A stretch of 9,136 nucleotides of DNA from Clostridium sp. UBA5530 (GTDB lineage Bacteria; Bacillota; Clostridia; Clostridiales; Clostridiaceae), in assembly GCA_002423705.1 (NCBI GenBank), contig DINW01000094.1, positions 46,534 to 55,669 on the forward strand, written 5' to 3'. This document shows positions 6,958 through 9,136 of the stretch, one piece after another. Below the pieces are notes generated by a model. The model did not search any database. It saw only the letters and a program-made list of their open reading frames with translations, and was not told the DNA's origin. Numbering within the stretch: position 1 is the first letter of the stretch; the number at the start of each line of letters is the position of its first letter. A program made the translations under genes and the position numbers.

Positions 6958-7206
6958 ATGAAAGGAAAAGAAAAAATTTTAGCTGCCTTGGGGATCCTTG
7001 GGGCTACAATAGCTATAATAATGGATTATATAACCTTCTTCGATTATGTTAATCTTATTGTAGCATTTCTACTCTTAGGCTTATCACAATTTTTGTCTGG
7101 GTTAAAGCCCTTTAAGACAGATAAGGGTAAGAATAAAAAAATTACAGCATTGCAGATAGTTTTGGCAATATATGTAGCAGTTATTATAATTATTAAGATA
7201 GTATAA
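6958..7206 (+). CDS. Small three-segment membrane protein of unknown function
   Basis: An 82-residue protein I do not recognise with confidence. Hydrophobic segments lie at about 7-24, 29-48 and 63-80. The N-terminus (MKGKEK) and the loop between segments 2 and 3 (KPFKTDKGKNKK, 50-61) are strongly basic, while the loop after segment 1 contains aspartates. By the positive-inside rule the N-terminus and the basic loop face the cytoplasm and the C-terminus faces outward. There is no signal peptidase site, lipobox or enzymatic motif. GGAAGG (6945-6950) within GGAAGGTGAT gives a good RBS 7 bases before the ATG. It has its own promoter region and is followed by a hairpin, so it is probably a single-gene unit. 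It loosely recalls small Firmicute membrane proteins such as DUF3953/YczI, but that resemblance is from memory and weak. Confidence 0.8.
   Translation: MKGKEKILAALGILGATIAIIMDYITFFDYVNLIVAFLLLGLSQFLSGLKPFKTDKGKNKKITALQIVLAIYVAVIIIIKIV
7162..7190 (+). promoter_or_regulatory. Candidate promoter inside the 3' end of the small gene
   Basis: TTGGCA (7162-7167, 5 of 6) and perfect TATAAT (7185-7190) are spaced 17 bases, on the + strand within the last codons of the small membrane protein gene. If active it would start near 7197 and transcribe through the hairpin at 7259-7309 into the PLP enzyme gene. A coding region rich in Ile and Val codons can create such a match by chance. Confidence 0.35.
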
Positions 7207-7258
7207 TGGAAAAACTATTATAAGATACAAAACTTTTAAACTAATTCAATAGGATTTT

Positions 7259-7310
7259 AAAGCCATAGTTATATTAATATATTTAGAAGGCTAATATAAC
7301 TATGGCTTTT
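7259..7310 (+). terminator. 18-bp perfect hairpin, probable terminator or attenuator
   Basis: Arms at 7259-7276 and 7292-7309 are perfectly complementary over 18 bp and enclose a 15-base loop. The T tail is short (TTTT, 7307-7310) and followed by CATG, which is weaker than the other two terminators in the window. It probably ends transcription of the small membrane protein gene. Because it also sits 44 bases before the next gene, an attenuator role is possible. Confidence 0.7.
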
Positions 7311-7321
7311 CATGCAGAAAA

Positions 7322-7338
7322 AATGATAATATATCATT
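7322..7338. promoter_or_regulatory. Dyad AATGATA-ATA-TATCATT before the PLP enzyme gene, possible operator
   Basis: Perfect 7-bp inverted arms are separated by 3 bases, just upstream of the RBS at 7341-7347. The dyad contains GATAAT (7325-7330), a 5 of 6 match to -10, but no convincing -35 precedes it. It may be a repressor site or chance in A+T-rich DNA. Confidence 0.35.
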
Positions 7339-7353
7339 AAGGGAGGGATAAGG

Positions 7354-8457
7354 ATGAAGCTTTATGATATAGATACACCAGCAATGATTATAGACTATAA
7401 TATTATGATGGAGAATATAAAAACTATGCAGGATAAGGCAAATAAAGCTAGAGTAAATCTAAGACCTCATACTAAAACCCATAGAACTCCAGCTTTGGCT
7501 AAACTCCAACTGGAAGCAGGTGCTAGGGGAATAACCGTGGCTAAGCTTGGAGAGGCAGAGGTCATGGCTGATAGTTGTATAGATGATATATTCATAGCCA
7601 ATAACGTAGTGGGAGAACAGAAATTACAAAGGCTGAAGCTTTTAAGAAGAAGAGCTTTAGTCAGTGTTGCAGTAGATTGTAACTATCATGTTGATGAATT
7701 AGAGAAAACTTTTCATGGAGAGAATAATCCAATAGATGTACTAATAGAGTTGGAAGTGGGAGAAAATAGAGCTGGAGTAGTGGGTTATGAGGAGTTGATA
7801 AATTTAGCTAAACATATAGACGGCTGTTTTAATGTGAGGCTTAAAGGAATCTTTGCTCATGAGGGGCAGACTTACAACTGTTTATCAGTGGAACAATGTA
7901 TAGATGAGTCTATAAGGTGTCAAGAATATGTGATTAAAGGGGCAGAGGCAATAAGGAGAGCAGGAATAGACATAGATGTAGTCAGTATAGGGGCAACCCC
8001 ATCTATGTTAACTTCAGATATACTATATGGAATAACGGAAATAAGACCAGGAACTTATATCTTTATGGATGTATGTCAGGGTTCCGTTATAAATGATTAT
8101 TCTAAATGTGCTGCTTCGGTACTGTCCACAGTTACTAGCAAGCCAACGGAAGAGAGAGTTATCATTGATGCAGGGGTGAAAGCGTTAACTTGTTATACTA
8201 ACCCTGAGGGTATATGCAAGGCCAAGGGATATGGAAAGGTCATTGGCTTTGAGGACAGAATTGTAGATAACTTGTATGATGAACATGGAATTATAAATAG
8301 CAAGGTAGCAACAGAAAAGCTTCAGATAGGAGATAAAATTAGAATAATACCAAACCATATATGCCCTACTTGCAACTTATATAGTAATCTATATATAGTT
8401 AAAGAGGGAGAAGTTATAGATAATCTTCCAGTACTATGTCAAGGGAAGTCGAAGTAA
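7354..8457 (+). CDS. PLP-dependent D-threonine aldolase / D-serine dehydratase-like enzyme (alanine racemase N-terminal fold)
   Basis: Cytoplasmic fold-type III PLP enzyme of 367 residues, normal for the D-threonine aldolase/DSD1 family, whose members cleave D-threonine or D-3-hydroxyaspartate or dehydrate D-serine. The N-terminal barrel (about 1-240) holds RPHTKTH (37-43), where K41 is the expected PLP lysine, LEVGENRAG (133-141), SIGATPS (211-217, typical PLP-phosphate contact) and EIRPGTY (229-235). The C-terminal D-serine-dehydratase-like domain (about 250-360) has DAGVK (272-276) and PNHICPTCNLY (333-343). There H335 and C337 match the His-x-Cys metal ligands of D-serine dehydratases, so a divalent metal requirement is expected. 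GGGAGGG (7341-7347) lies 6 bases before the ATG. The amidase gene follows after 12 bases, so the two are likely cotranscribed. The fold is certain, but the exact reaction cannot be decided by reading. Confidence 0.88.
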   Translation: MKLYDIDTPAMIIDYNIMMENIKTMQDKANKARVNLRPHTKTHRTPALAKLQLEAGARGITVAKLGEAEVMADSCIDDIFIANNVVGEQKLQRLKLLRRRALVSVAVDCNYHVDELEKTFHGENNPIDVLIELEVGENRAGVVGYEELINLAKHIDGCFNVRLKGIFAHEGQTYNCLSVEQCIDESIRCQEYVIKGAEAIRRAGIDIDVVSIGATPSMLTSDILYGITEIRPGTYIFMDVCQGSVINDYSKCAASVLSTVTSKPTEERVIIDAGVKALTCYTNPEGICKAKGYGKVIGFEDRIVDNLYDEHGIINSKVATEKLQIGDKIRIIPNHICPTCNLYSNLYIVKEGEVIDNLPVLCQGKSK

Positions 8458-8464
8458 GGGGTGA
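8456..8464 (+). promoter_or_regulatory. Ribosome binding site fixing a TTG start
   Basis: AAGGGGTGA, beginning within the stop codon of the PLP enzyme gene, lies 5 bases before TTG at 8470. An in-frame TAA (8467-8469) directly precedes that TTG, so it is the first possible start. The alternative GTG at 8479 is 14 bases from the motif, which is too far. Confidence 0.75.
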
Positions 8465-8469
8465 GCTAA

Positions 8470-9136
8470 TTGGGTAAGGTGGTAATAGGTCAAATTCAAA
8501 TGCCTGTAGGCTTTAACAAAGGGAAAAACTTGGAAAAAGCAGAGGAACTTATAAGAAAGCTTTCTAAGGAAGGTGCCAATATAATTGTATTGCCAGAGAT
8601 GTTTAATACACCTTATAGCACTAAGTACTTTAAACAATACGGCGAACACAGAGAAACTAGTGATACTTTAAGGAGATTGCAAATTATAGCTAGAGAAGAA
8701 ACAGTATATATATTTGCAGGATCAATACCTGAACTAGATCATGAGGATAGGGTTTATAATACTTGTTTTATCATAGATAATAAAGGTGAAATTATAGGAG
8801 CTCATAGGAAGATGCACCTTTTTGATATAGATGTAAAAGGAGGCATAACATTTAGAGAGTCGGCGGTACTTCATCCAGGCAATCAGGTTACAGTGGTGGA
8901 TACGGAATATGGAAAAATTGGAGTTGGCATATGTTATGATATAAGGTTCCCAGAATTAGCTAGACTAATGGCTTTAGAGGGGGCACATATTTATATATTA
9001 CCAGGAGCTTTTAATATGACCACTGGACCAAGCCATTGGGAGCCTCTTCTTAGGGTGAGAGCTATAGATAATCAAATGTATGTAGTAGCTACGGCGCCGG
9101 CTAGAGATAACAATGGAGTATACACCTCCTATGGTA
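8470..9136 (+). CDS. Carbon-nitrogen hydrolase, omega-amidase (NIT2)-like (3' end missing)
   Basis: Cytoplasmic nitrilase-superfamily amidase. The frame stays open from TTG 8470 to the window end, giving 222 residues of an expected 270-280. The Glu-Lys-Cys triad is visible: E43 in LPEMFNTPYS (41-50), K114 in HRKMHLFDID (112-121) and C155 in GVGICYDIRFPE (151-162). These positions closely match human NIT2 omega-amidase (E43, K112, C153), and GAFNMTTGPSHWEPLLRVRA (179-198) is also typical of that branch. Omega-amidases hydrolyse 2-oxoglutaramate and 2-oxosuccinamate to the oxoacid and ammonia. It could instead be another amidase of the superfamily. It sits 12 bases after the PLP enzyme gene, with no terminator between them. 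The rare TTG start is supported by the RBS and by a stop codon directly upstream; an ATG-only gene finder would probably start it wrongly at ATG 8500, which removes the conserved first strand. Confidence 0.92.
   Translation, partial: MGKVVIGQIQMPVGFNKGKNLEKAEELIRKLSKEGANIIVLPEMFNTPYSTKYFKQYGEHRETSDTLRRLQIIAREETVYIFAGSIPELDHEDRVYNTCFIIDNKGEIIGAHRKMHLFDIDVKGGITFRESAVLHPGNQVTVVDTEYGKIGVGICYDIRFPELARLMALEGAHIYILPGAFNMTTGPSHWEPLLRVRAIDNQMYVVATAPARDNNGVYTSYG

Noticed and set aside
8434..8649. 71-codon open frame on the minus strand across the PLP enzyme/amidase junction
   Set aside because: It overlaps the well-supported amidase start region and has no RBS or family resemblance.

Overview
The window is strongly A+T-rich. 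It uses many ATA (Ile) and AGA (Arg) codons, has strong AGGAGG-type ribosome binding sites, genes closely packed on one strand, and hairpin-plus-T-run terminators. Together these suggest a low-GC Firmicute, most likely a Clostridium-type anaerobe. This is an inference from composition and gene families, because no rRNA or other marker gene is present. All genes recognised lie on the + strand. Both ends of the window cut through genes.

Region 1 (1-3859) is the distal part of an oligopeptide/dipeptide ABC importer operon: oppB (5' end missing), oppC, oppD, oppF, closed by an intrinsic terminator. The genes are separated by 14 and 12 bases or overlap by 8, and each of the last three has its own strong RBS. 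The substrate-binding protein gene (oppA) is not in view and may lie upstream.

Region 2 (3860-6704) is a two-gene TldD/TldE (PmbA) metalloprotease operon with a candidate promoter, a 2-base gap between the genes, and a terminator. TldD carries the HExxxH zinc motif and TldE lacks it, as expected for the heterodimer. Its position next to a peptide importer would suit use of imported peptides, but that link is only inferred.

Region 3 (6705-7310) is a roughly 250-base non-coding stretch with a near-consensus sigma-A promoter, a second possible extended -10 and two adjacent palindromes. It is followed by an unrecognised 82-residue protein with three predicted membrane segments and then an 18-bp perfect hairpin.

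Region 4 (7311-9136) is a probable two-gene operon. The first gene encodes a PLP enzyme of the D-threonine aldolase/D-serine dehydratase (DSD1-like) fold. Twelve bases later comes a TTG-started nitrilase-superfamily amidase resembling omega-amidase (NIT2), cut off by the window end. The pairing suggests amino acid or amide catabolism, with substrates unknown.

No tRNA, rRNA, CRISPR array, insertion sequence or clear phage/plasmid feature was seen. Most genes are well-known families. The less ordinary material is the regulatory DNA around the small membrane protein, a possible attenuator-like arrangement ahead of the PLP enzyme, and the PLP-enzyme/amidase pair.
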